This document shows, one piece after another, positions 1 through 5,606 of a stretch of 5,606 nucleotides of DNA. This DNA comes from Candidatus Competibacteraceae bacterium (GTDB lineage Bacteria; Pseudomonadota; Gammaproteobacteria; Competibacterales; Competibacteraceae): NCBI GenBank assembly GCA_020445005.1, contig JAGRHM010000605.1, positions 1 through 5,606 on the forward strand, given 5' to 3'. The notes under the pieces are model-generated. The model did no database searches, had not been told where the DNA came from, and worked only from the letters and a program-made list of their open reading frames with translations. A program made the translations under genes and the position numbers. How positions within the stretch are numbered: position 1 is the first letter of the stretch; every line of letters starts with the position of its first letter.

Positions 1-1911
1 CCTTCCACCGAACTGGTGCAACCGGGGAGTCGAGTCGCTTATCGCCTATTGCTGGCCAGCGAACCGGCCCGGTTAGCGGACTTTAGAACTTGGGCGCAAC
101 CCCGGTTGACGGCAGGCGAGAAGCTGGAAGGCGTGCGTGATGCCCGGGTTGAGCTGCGTTCGGCGCTGGAGCGGGCGGAACGTTTTCTGAATCTTGCGGC
201 GCTGGTCAGCGTAATTCTGGCCGGCGTCGGTGTGGCGATCGCCGCCCGGCGTTTCGCAGGTCGGCACTGGGACAGCGTGGCCATTCTGCGTTGCGTCGGC
301 GCGACCGAGGCGTTGATCGTGCGCCTGTTCGTGCTGGAATTGTTGGCGCTGGCAGCCTTGGCCGGCATGGCGGGACTGCTGGTTGGCTATCTGGCGCAAT
401 ATGGATTAAGCGGCGTGCTTGGTCAATTGGTGAGTCATGTTGAACTGCCTGCGCCCTCGCTGTGGCCCGTGTTGCCGGCATTGGCGACTGGGTTCGTTAC
501 CTTGCTCGGTTTCGGGTTGCCGCCCTTGCTGCGCCTGCGGGAAGTGCCGCCGCTGCGGGTGTTGCGCCGCGATTTGGGGCCGGTGAATCCACGTCTGTTG
601 GCCTTGTACGGTCCTGCCGTGGCGGCGACTCTGGCGCTGCTGATCTGGCAAGCCGGCGAATGGCGGCTGGCGCTGTATGTTTGCGCGGGGGTCACGGGAA
701 CCGTCGTCGTCCTCTCTCTGGCCGCCTGGGGACTGGTGAAGGCGCTGAATCCGTTGCGAGGCCAGGTGGGCGTGGCCTGGCGCTTTGGTCTGGCCAATAT
801 CGCTCGGCGTAGCCCTGGCAGCGCGGCGCAAGTCGTGGCGCTGGGTCTAGGTCTGATGGCTTTGCTGATGCTAACCTTGGTGCGCACCGATCTGTTGACC
901 CGTTGGCGAGCCAGTTTGCCCGCTGATGCACCGAATCATTTTCTGATCAATATCCAGACTGCCGAGGTAACCCAGGTACAGACTTTCCTGCGTGATCGGG
1001 GGTTACGCGATGTGGCGTTGTTCCCGATGGTGCGTGGGCGCTTAACCGCGATCAATGGCCGGGAAGTAGGGCCGAACGATTATGCAAGTTCGCGCGCGCA
1101 GCGTCTGGTGGCACGGGAATTCAATCTGTCCTGGACCGATACCCTACAGGAGGATAACCGCATTCTGGCCGGGCGCTGGTGGCAACCTGGCGACCAGGGG
1201 CAAGGTTTCGCTTCGGTAGAGATTGGTCTGGCTGAGGAATTGGGGATTACCTTGGGCGATACATTGCGTTTCCAAGTTGCCGGGCAGGATTTAACAGCGA
1301 CAGTGACCAGTCTGCGCAGCGTCGAATGGGATTCGTTTCGGGCCAATTTTTTCGTAGTCTTCCCCTCTGGCGTGCTGGACGCCTATCCAGCGACCTGGAT
1401 CACCAGTTTCCACCTGCCGGTTGACCAGAAACCGGTGATGGCGGAACTGGTGCGGCAACATCCGTCGATCACTGTACTGGATGTCGAGGCGTTGATGACC
1501 AAAGTGCGAGAGATCATGGATCGGGTGATCGCCGCCGTCGAATACGTGTTCCTGTTCACCTTAGCTGCGGGACTGGTGGTATTGTACGCGGCCATTCAGG
1601 CTACTCAGGACGAGCGGCGGTTTGAGAGTGCGGTGTTGCGGACTCTGGGCGCGCAGCGGGCGGTGGTGCGGCAAAGCCTGCTGGCGGAATTTGCTACGCT
1701 GGGTTTGCTGGCCGGGGTGCTGGCGGCTGCCGCTGCGACGTTATTAAGCTATGTGCTGGCGACCCAGGTGTTCGACTTCCCCTATTTCTGGAATTCGTGG
1801 ATCTGGCTGCTCGGCGGCGGCGCTGGCGTCGTGGGCGTCGGTCTGGCCGGGTTGATCAGCGCGCGTTCAGTGCTGACGCAACCGCCCTGGCGGGCACTGC
1901 GGGAGTTATGA
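1..1911 (+). CDS. ybbP: YbbP-like FtsX-family ABC transporter permease (5' end outside window)
   Basis: This is the C-terminal 636 codons of an inner-membrane ABC permease of the YbbP type. In E. coli YbbP is about 800 residues long and pairs with the ATPase YbbA next to the esterase TesA; its substrate is not firmly established. The frame is open from base 1, so about 170-190 N-terminal residues, including the first membrane helix, are missing. Family-typical stretches are QPGSRV near visible residue 7, NHFLINIQ near 313, RLTAING near 347, a TSLR-x-VEWDS-x-R-x-NFF block near 436-451, and VFDFP near 590. Nine hydrophobic segments are visible, at about 62-82, 108-132, 154-180, 198-216, 224-245, 272-294, 512-532, 560-588 and 598-620. 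They make two FtsX-like halves around a periplasmic domain at about 300-500. Codon use is GC-rich. The gene stops three bases before the convergent HNH gene, and no terminator is visible between them. The identification is firm at family level. Confidence 0.92.
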   Translation, partial: PSTELVQPGSRVAYRLLLASEPARLADFRTWAQPRLTAGEKLEGVRDARVELRSALERAERFLNLAALVSVILAGVGVAIAARRFAGRHWDSVAILRCVGATEALIVRLFVLELLALAALAGMAGLLVGYLAQYGLSGVLGQLVSHVELPAPSLWPVLPALATGFVTLLGFGLPPLLRLREVPPLRVLRRDLGPVNPRLLALYGPAVAATLALLIWQAGEWRLALYVCAGVTGTVVVLSLAAWGLVKALNPLRGQVGVAWRFGLANIARRSPGSAAQVVALGLGLMALLMLTLVRTDLLTRWRASLPADAPNHFLINIQTAEVTQVQTFLRDRGLRDVALFPMVRGRLTAINGREVGPNDYASSRAQRLVAREFNLSWTDTLQEDNRILAGRWWQPGDQGQGFASVEIGLAEELGITLGDTLRFQVAGQDLTATVTSLRSVEWDSFRANFFVVFPSGVLDAYPATWITSFHLPVDQKPVMAELVRQHPSITVLDVEALMTKVREIMDRVIAAVEYVFLFTLAAGLVVLYAAIQATQDERRFESAVLRTLGAQRAVVRQSLLAEFATLGLLAGVLAAAAATLLSYVLATQVFDFPYFWNSWIWLLGGGAGVVGVGLAGLISARSVLTQPPWRALREL

Positions 1912-1914
1912 CGC

Positions 1915-2778
1915 TCAGAATTGCGAATCCTTGTCGATCTCGTACAGACCCTCCCGTTCAAGCCAGCGCGCCATGGCCCACGATTCCTGAAACCTGATGT
2001 TGGCCATGGTCATTCCGTATTCCCGACAATGCTTCTCAAATTCTTGATAGGTGCGTGGCCTCTTGGTGAAGAGTATCCACATGAGACCTGCCTCCGCCGT
2101 GAGAAAGGTGAGACCGCCTTGTTTATGTGAGGGGCGTCGGATGACATTACAACGACGGCAGCGCAGCGTCATGTTTTCCAGTCGGTCTGCATCATCGCCA
2201 AGTATTTCGCGCGGTTCTATATGATCGGCTTGCAACTCGAGTCGCGTACCGCAGTCAATGCATTTTCCGGGTTGCTCGAAATGCCACTGACGCACCGCTG
2301 CCCAGCACTGTCTTGCGGGAAAATGTTTTTGAAAAGTTTTTTTCGAAGCGATTGAAGTTCCGACCTGCGATGGGTTCAGGTGTCCCAGAGTCAGAGCGGC
2401 AACTTCCTTATAAGTGAGTATACCCGATTGCACAAACCAATCGATGAGCGATTTCCAGTTGAAAGCGCTCCATCCACTGTCCTTGGGCGGCGTCTCCCTG
2501 AGCATGCCGCGCCGGGATGGATCTGTCGCAATGGTCGCTTCCCATTGTCCGATGATGTCGGACAAATGAACGCCCAGGGCGATGCAGATTCGGCGCAATT
2601 CTTCAAGATCGAGGCGACGCTCACGCCGTTCAACCTTGCTCACGAAGGATTGGTCCTCGCCAAGAGCCGTAGCTAATTGCTCCTGGGTCATCCCAGCCTT
2701 TTCACGAGCATCCCGGAGGATTGCGGTCAGGTCTTTGTAGGAATCGGAGTAAATGGTTTTGCTTGCCATGTATTCCAT
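1915..2778 (-). CDS. XRE-type HTH regulator fused to HNH endonuclease (putative controller-restriction enzyme)
   Basis: This 287-residue protein combines a DNA-binding controller with a predicted nuclease. Residues about 16-75 form an XRE/C-protein-like helix-turn-helix, with helix 2 starting TQEQLATALG and a recognition segment QSFVSKVE. Residues about 86-170 are not recognised. Residues 173-211 form a zinc-supported HNH domain: C173-x2-C176, then DH at 185-186, N202, and C207-x2-C210 followed by N211. H186, N202 and N211 give the HNN version of the motif, which is common in active HNH enzymes. Residues about 220-287 are rich in aromatic and charged residues and unassigned. The gene is divergent from a DNA methyltransferase, so I infer it is the restriction enzyme and, through its HTH, its own regulator. 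ATG 2778 gives the longest frame. ATG 2769 (MASKT...) is a good alternative because a possible promoter would start transcripts near it. No clear Shine-Dalgarno precedes either. A lone HNH regulator or a methyl-dependent nuclease remain possible. Confidence 0.85.
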   Translation of the reverse strand: MEYMASKTIYSDSYKDLTAILRDAREKAGMTQEQLATALGEDQSFVSKVERRERRLDLEELRRICIALGVHLSDIIGQWEATIATDPSRRGMLRETPPKDSGWSAFNWKSLIDWFVQSGILTYKEVAALTLGHLNPSQVGTSIASKKTFQKHFPARQCWAAVRQWHFEQPGKCIDCGTRLELQADHIEPREILGDDADRLENMTLRCRRCNVIRRPSHKQGGLTFLTAEAGLMWILFTKRPRTYQEFEKHCREYGMTMANIRFQESWAMARWLEREGLYEIDKDSQF

Positions 2779-2790
2779 TTATGCTATATT
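2763..2790 (+). promoter_or_regulatory. Probable methyltransferase promoter (TTGCCA-N16-TATATT)
   Basis: TTGCCA at 2763-2768 and TATATT at 2785-2790 are each one or two bases from the sigma-70 consensus and are separated by 16 bp. The predicted transcription start is about 2797-2798, which is the A of the ATG at 2798. The mRNA would therefore be leaderless or nearly so. The -10 box lies inside operator copy 1 and the -35 box overlaps the first codons of the divergent HTH-HNH gene, so a bound regulator would be expected to block this promoter. TATGCT at 2780-2785 is a weaker alternative -10. Confidence 0.45.
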
Positions 2791-2804
2791 CGCATATATG
2801 CCAA
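2778..2804 (-). promoter_or_regulatory. Possible promoter of the HTH-HNH gene
   Basis: Read on the minus strand, TTGGCA (2804-2799) differs from the -35 consensus at one position. CATAAA (2783-2778) is a partial -10 after a short 15-bp spacer. Transcription would begin near 2772-2769, close to the second in-frame ATG of the gene at 2769 and downstream of the first at 2778. If real, it would favour a leaderless 284-residue product. The -35 lies within operator copy 2, which would allow autoregulation. The spacer is short, so this is tentative. Confidence 0.25.
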
Positions 2805-2814
2805 AATCGCATAT
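2781..2814. promoter_or_regulatory. Tandem 17-bp operator candidate (two ATGC-N7-GCAT dyads)
   Basis: Two abutting direct repeats, ATGCTATATTCGCATAT (2781-2797) and ATGCCAAAATCGCATAT (2798-2814), match at 14 of 17 positions. Each contains the inverted repeat ATGC-N7-GCAT, and their junction forms the perfect palindrome GCATATATGC (2792-2801). Paired dyads between divergent genes are the usual design of C-protein operators in restriction-modification systems, where two HTH dimers bind side by side. Copy 1 overlaps the likely -10 box of the methyltransferase, and copy 2 starts at its ATG and covers its first codons. Binding by the neighbouring HTH-HNH protein is inferred from position and symmetry only. 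Confidence 0.7.
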
Positions 2815-5149
2815 TCAAAAACTTATCGACGCGCCTGTTTTCCTGGCGGAATTGCACGAGGAATTCACCCGTCTCCTGGGTATTCATTGGCGTCTACCAA
2901 ATGACCTTCGGAATGAGGCGGATAAATTTATCGCCGGAGTGGGGCCGCAATTCTTTCTTTCCAGAGAAAAACGAAGCAGGCAAATTATTTGCCTGATCAA
3001 CACGAAGTTTCGTCTCAATCAGGAGCGGCTACAGTCTTTTTATGACCAAGCCGCGCTTAGCAAAGTTTATTTTGACCCAGGGACAAAAGAATATCTGGCA
3101 TCATTGTTCGATGAATTCGACCACTCAGGTTTTTGCCGATGGGTCAATTCGTGTGGATTTCCCATGGATTTTAAGTTGTGGTTCCATCCTGTAGCTGTGG
3201 AAGAAAGTCTCGACTTTTTCCAACAGCAAATGACAAATGCAACCATCAGAAGGAGAGATGCACGGCAAGGTATCCAAGCTGAACGCAGGGAATCGATCCT
3301 TCGCGCGCTCTTTGGCGGCTGGTTGTTTAAACTTGCCGATCGGAGGCGTGCATTTGCGCTAAATACAAAGATAGCTGTGGATGATATAGAGGATGATTAC
3401 TACCAGCATCTGAAGAAATGTTACCCACAGATTTTGCAACGAAGTTGCGGCGGCATTGCCATTGCAATCCTTTCTGATCAGATCGAACAGATGTCAGCCG
3501 CCAATCTCCGTGCGTGGTTGTTTTCGGAAATTAGTCAGGCATATGAGGAACTCAGTAATTACAGCTACATGGTTTTATATTTTCGTTTCCCGAAAGGGGT
3601 GAGGCAACAGAGTCTTGCCTGGGAAGTGATTAATGATGTGACGCTCTATGCAGAGCGATGCCAGAGCGCTAGATTACGCGCTGGTTTCTTTCACCCAGAC
3701 AAGATTGCTGCGGCAACAATGACTCACCTGGATGGGATTGACGTTGCCAAAGCCGATTTTACTTTATACCAGCATGGATTCAGCTTTCGCGATTGCATTG
3801 TCCTATGTTCTGAACAACTCTCTCGCGAGAATCCTGATAGCCCTATTGATTCGGTTCTGCTGCTGTTCGAGAAAAATGTTGCTGATGAAACACCGATTCC
3901 TTGTCCTGCATGTCGGTCATTAAATGTCCGTGGGAATTCATATCCGGTCTTCGGTGTAAAGAGTTGGGAGTGTCAGAATAGTCTTTGTCCGGAGCGCAGC
4001 GCGTTTGATCGTGGAAATCGTTTTTCCGCGATGAGCATTCTCAGAAGCGAGGCGTCCCGAGATGTCAAAGCCCTGATTCCTGAATCCAGCCTTCGACAGT
4101 GGAAATTGGATGTCCTCGCATCGCGAAGTGATTTGGAAATACTGGAAATGTTTATTCGTCACTATAGCCTGCCGGGAGACAAATTGACCTTGATTAACTG
4201 GAGTAAAGCGCCACAAACGTATCTTGAACGCATGATCTTTCAAAAGAAAGCCCGATTTAGCAAGGATAAAGACCGGGATCCACTACCTGATTTTGAGCGG
4301 TCGCCTTTTTTCCATCGCTACCTGAATGTCCCATCGAGGAAGCGCAAAGGACCATGGAGACAAGTGGAATCGGGAACGCATTGGCTGGAGCTATATCAAG
4401 GTTCTTGTATAGATGTTCTCGCCAGTATCCGGCAATGCTCAATCGATGGCGCCGTAACATCGCCTCCCTACTATAATGCGCGAGAATATTCATCCTGGCC
4501 AAATCTTTACTGCTATCTGTACGACATGAAACTTGCCGCCGAGGCAGTTTATCGCGTTTTGCGACCTGGCGGATATTACTTATTCAACATCTTTGATTAT
4601 TTTGATAACGATAATATTGTGGCGCTTTCGAGTCTCGGAAAGCGACGGCTGGTTCTTGGAGCCTATATGTCGCAAATTTTTCGTGCATGTGGCTTTGAGA
4701 TAGCAGGGAATATTGTCTGGCATAAGGGAGAGATCGAAGGAAAGCGCAACTATAATCAAGGTAACCGAGCACCTTTTTATCAATTACCTCTGAATACTTG
4801 GGAGCATATTTTAGTGCTCAGGCGACCTGGTAGCGATGTACAAGATTTATGTTTTCCAGAGGGAATACTCTGTAGACCGGTACTCAAGTGGTTCAATAAC
4901 GAGAACAGACACGGTCACACGGCGCCCTTCCCGCAGGGGATTCCTGACTTGCTGTGCTCAAGACTCAGACGAGGCGCGCGCATTCTCGATCCGTTTGCAG
5001 GGAGCTTGACAACCGCCCTCGCTTGCCACGCGAGGGGCCATCGCTGCATAGCAATTGAGTTGCATGAATCGTACTGTAAACTGGGACTTGAGAAAATATC
5101 CCTTCTTGAACAACAATTAACATTGTTCCCTCAAACAGCAATTAGCTGA
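2798..5149 (+). CDS. Large DNA amino-methyltransferase (probable N4-cytosine) with zinc-ribbon and unknown N-terminal region
   Basis: This 783-residue protein transfers a methyl group from S-adenosylmethionine to DNA, presumably protecting sites cut by the divergent HNH protein. The catalytic domain is at about 525-775 in beta (permuted) order: ELYQGSC from 531, motif IV TSPPYYN at 554-560, LRPGG at 588-592, and the SAM-binding DPFAGS at 731-736 with acidic IEL at 753-755. TSPPY is typical of N4-cytosine enzymes, but N6-adenine is not excluded. A zinc-ribbon-like segment has C369-x2-C372 and C392-x4-C397. Residues 1-365 and the linker at about 400-520 match nothing I recognise; type II methyltransferases of this class are usually only about 300-450 residues, so the protein is unusually long. 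Start choice: ATG 2798 follows a promoter and begins at operator copy 2. ATG 2753 has a GGAG upstream but would add a hydrophobic stretch antisense to the HNH gene. GC content is clearly lower than in ybbP. Confidence 0.9.
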   Translation: MPKSHIQKLIDAPVFLAELHEEFTRLLGIHWRLPNDLRNEADKFIAGVGPQFFLSREKRSRQIICLINTKFRLNQERLQSFYDQAALSKVYFDPGTKEYLASLFDEFDHSGFCRWVNSCGFPMDFKLWFHPVAVEESLDFFQQQMTNATIRRRDARQGIQAERRESILRALFGGWLFKLADRRRAFALNTKIAVDDIEDDYYQHLKKCYPQILQRSCGGIAIAILSDQIEQMSAANLRAWLFSEISQAYEELSNYSYMVLYFRFPKGVRQQSLAWEVINDVTLYAERCQSARLRAGFFHPDKIAAATMTHLDGIDVAKADFTLYQHGFSFRDCIVLCSEQLSRENPDSPIDSVLLLFEKNVADETPIPCPACRSLNVRGNSYPVFGVKSWECQNSLCPERSAFDRGNRFSAMSILRSEASRDVKALIPESSLRQWKLDVLASRSDLEILEMFIRHYSLPGDKLTLINWSKAPQTYLERMIFQKKARFSKDKDRDPLPDFERSPFFHRYLNVPSRKRKGPWRQVESGTHWLELYQGSCIDVLASIRQCSIDGAVTSPPYYNAREYSSWPNLYCYLYDMKLAAEAVYRVLRPGGYYLFNIFDYFDNDNIVALSSLGKRRLVLGAYMSQIFRACGFEIAGNIVWHKGEIEGKRNYNQGNRAPFYQLPLNTWEHILVLRRPGSDVQDLCFPEGILCRPVLKWFNNENRHGHTAPFPQGIPDLLCSRLRRGARILDPFAGSLTTALACHARGHRCIAIELHESYCKLGLEKISLLEQQLTLFPQTAIS

Positions 5150-5447
5150 TCTGGCAGTTTTGGATGTACTGTTTCTCGATAAAAATTGAACTTTTGTAGA
5201 AGCTGGCTTGCCAGCCATTCAATGGATTATCGCCTAAAAGCAGACTCCTGCGTATCGGCATTGGATATATCTCGATGCAACCATTCTCTATCATTTGATC
5301 GTCAATCAATGGGTGATTAATACCTTCAAATATGCGTTCCCCGATCATCAACTTTTCTGGCGCTAGGCCTGTGAAATTTCCATTCCCATTGTTCGGGAAG
5401 ACGCGACCTCTATACAGATGAGAAAGCAAAATTGAAAATATCCCCAT
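5142..5447 (-). CDS. Hypothetical protein, about 101 residues, unrecognised
   Basis: This frame fills the whole gap between the methyltransferase and the DUF924 gene, running convergent to the former with an 8-bp overlap of coding ends. The predicted protein is mixed in composition, with a hydrophobic start (MGIFSILLSHLY), a Gly/Asn-rich turn near 18-25, and alternating hydrophobic and charged stretches thereafter. I recognise no family, signal peptide or catalytic motif. ATG 5447 is preceded by an in-frame TTG at 5450 and, two codons further upstream, a TAA, so the frame cannot extend. No Shine-Dalgarno is visible. Low GC groups it with the methyltransferase rather than the flanks. It may be a small accessory gene of the cassette, the remnant of a longer gene, or a chance open frame. 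Confidence 0.4.
   Translation of the reverse strand: MGIFSILLSHLYRGRVFPNNGNGNFTGLAPEKLMIGERIFEGINHPLIDDQMIENGCIEIYPMPIRRSLLLGDNPLNGWQASFYKSSIFIEKQYIQNCQIS
5202..5215. repeat. Short perfect inverted repeat GCTGGC-TT-GCCAGC
   Basis: Six-base arms are separated by TT inside the small minus-strand ORF. The sequence could form a hairpin with a GC-rich stem, but no T-run follows promptly on either strand, so it is not a convincing intrinsic terminator. No function can be assigned. Confidence 0.3.
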
Positions 5448-5452
5448 CAAAA

Positions 5453-5606
5453 GTGGTTAGTTCGTCAGAAATCACTACGTTCTGGTTCTCTGAAGAGGTG
5501 AAGCCGCTGTGGTTTGACGCAACACCGGAATTTGATGACGCATTGCGGGAGCGGTTTCTGGCGACCTATCAGGCGGCGGCGAACGGGGCGCGAGTTGAGC
5601 GTCATC
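5453..5606 (+). CDS. DUF924-family protein (3' end outside window)
   Basis: The first 51 codons of a DUF924-family gene run off the window end. The family signature near the N-terminus is visible: FWFSEEVKPLWFD at residues 10-22, then a PEFDDALRERF helix and an AAANG stretch, matching the usual pattern of FWF, a nearby WF, and acidic, Arg-rich helices. DUF924 proteins are usually about 180-220 residues and their biochemical role is not established. GTG 5453 is chosen because it leaves nine residues before FWF, as is usual in this family. There is no ATG in this frame between the upstream stop at 5372-5374 and the FWF motif; TTG 5432 is the only other candidate start I see. No clear Shine-Dalgarno precedes either. 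A weak TATACA at 5411-5416 could be part of a promoter. The return to GC-rich codons here marks the right edge of the low-GC block. Confidence 0.75.
   Translation, partial: MVSSSEITTFWFSEEVKPLWFDATPEFDDALRERFLATYQAAANGARVERH

Noticed and set aside
462..812. Long open frames overlapping ybbP on both strands, such as plus 462-812 and minus 406-831.
   Set aside because: They are Arg/Ala/Gln-rich shadow frames typical of GC-rich coding DNA, and the ybbP frame matches a known family throughout.
1915..2778. A homing endonuclease reading of the HNH gene.
   Set aside because: There is no intron or intein context, the protein has an XRE HTH, and it sits divergent to a methyltransferase with a shared operator-like element.
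2753..2797. A 15-residue upstream extension of the methyltransferase from ATG 2753, with a GGAG three bases before the start.
   Set aside because: The extension is a hydrophobic stretch antisense to the HTH-HNH gene and passes through the promoter and operator copy 1. ATG 2798 fits the regulatory layout better, though the longer start is not excluded.
5112..5127. A stem AACAAT-TAAC-ATTGTT near the methyltransferase stop, considered as a terminator.
   Set aside because: The stem is AT-rich, lies within coding sequence and has no following T-run.
5202..5215. GCTGGC-TT-GCCAGC considered as a terminator between the convergent genes.
   Set aside because: No T-run follows on either strand and it lies in the middle of the small ORF, so it is listed only as a repeat.
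1908..5605. A 10-base inverted match, ATGACGCTCA at 1908-1917 and TGAGCGTCAT at 5596-5605.
   Set aside because: Several such matches are expected by chance in 5.6 kb, and the right copy lies inside the DUF924 coding region rather than at the cassette edge.

Overview
The window looks like a moderately GC-rich proteobacterial chromosome, probably gammaproteobacterial. The evidence is a YbbP-type ABC permease that closely resembles the enterobacterial family, with GC-rich codon use in both flanks. A block of visibly lower GC lies between the flanks. I see no phage, transposase, integrase, tRNA or CRISPR features. GC contrasts were judged by eye, not computed.

Layout: (1) 1-1911 (+), the C-terminal three quarters of a YbbP-like permease whose start lies outside the window. 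(2) 1915-2778 (-), a 287-residue protein with an N-terminal XRE-type helix-turn-helix and a C-terminal Cys-rich HNH (HNN-type) nuclease domain. (3) 2798-5149 (+), a large DNA methyltransferase: a long unrecognised N-terminal region, a four-Cys zinc-ribbon-like segment and a permuted (beta-order) amino-methyltransferase domain (TSPPYYN, then DPFAGS). (4) 5142-5447 (-), an unrecognised ORF of about 101 residues. (5) 5453-end (+), the start of a DUF924-family gene.

Genes 2 and 3 are divergent and most simply form a compact type II-like restriction-modification system. The controller (C-protein-like HTH) and the nuclease appear to be one polypeptide, with the methyltransferase transcribed in the opposite direction. 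Between them lie two perfectly adjacent 17-bp repeats (2781-2797 and 2798-2814), each containing the dyad ATGC-N7-GCAT. The first overlaps a probable -10 box for the methyltransferase and the second begins at its likely start codon. This is a convincing candidate operator for the HTH domain. Neither gene has a good Shine-Dalgarno sequence at its preferred start, so leaderless transcripts are plausible.

The system sits neatly between the stop codon of ybbP and the DUF924 gene without disrupting either, as expected for a horizontally acquired defence cassette. The DNA specificity, the roles of the methyltransferase N-terminus and of the small ORF, and whether the system is active cannot be read from the sequence.
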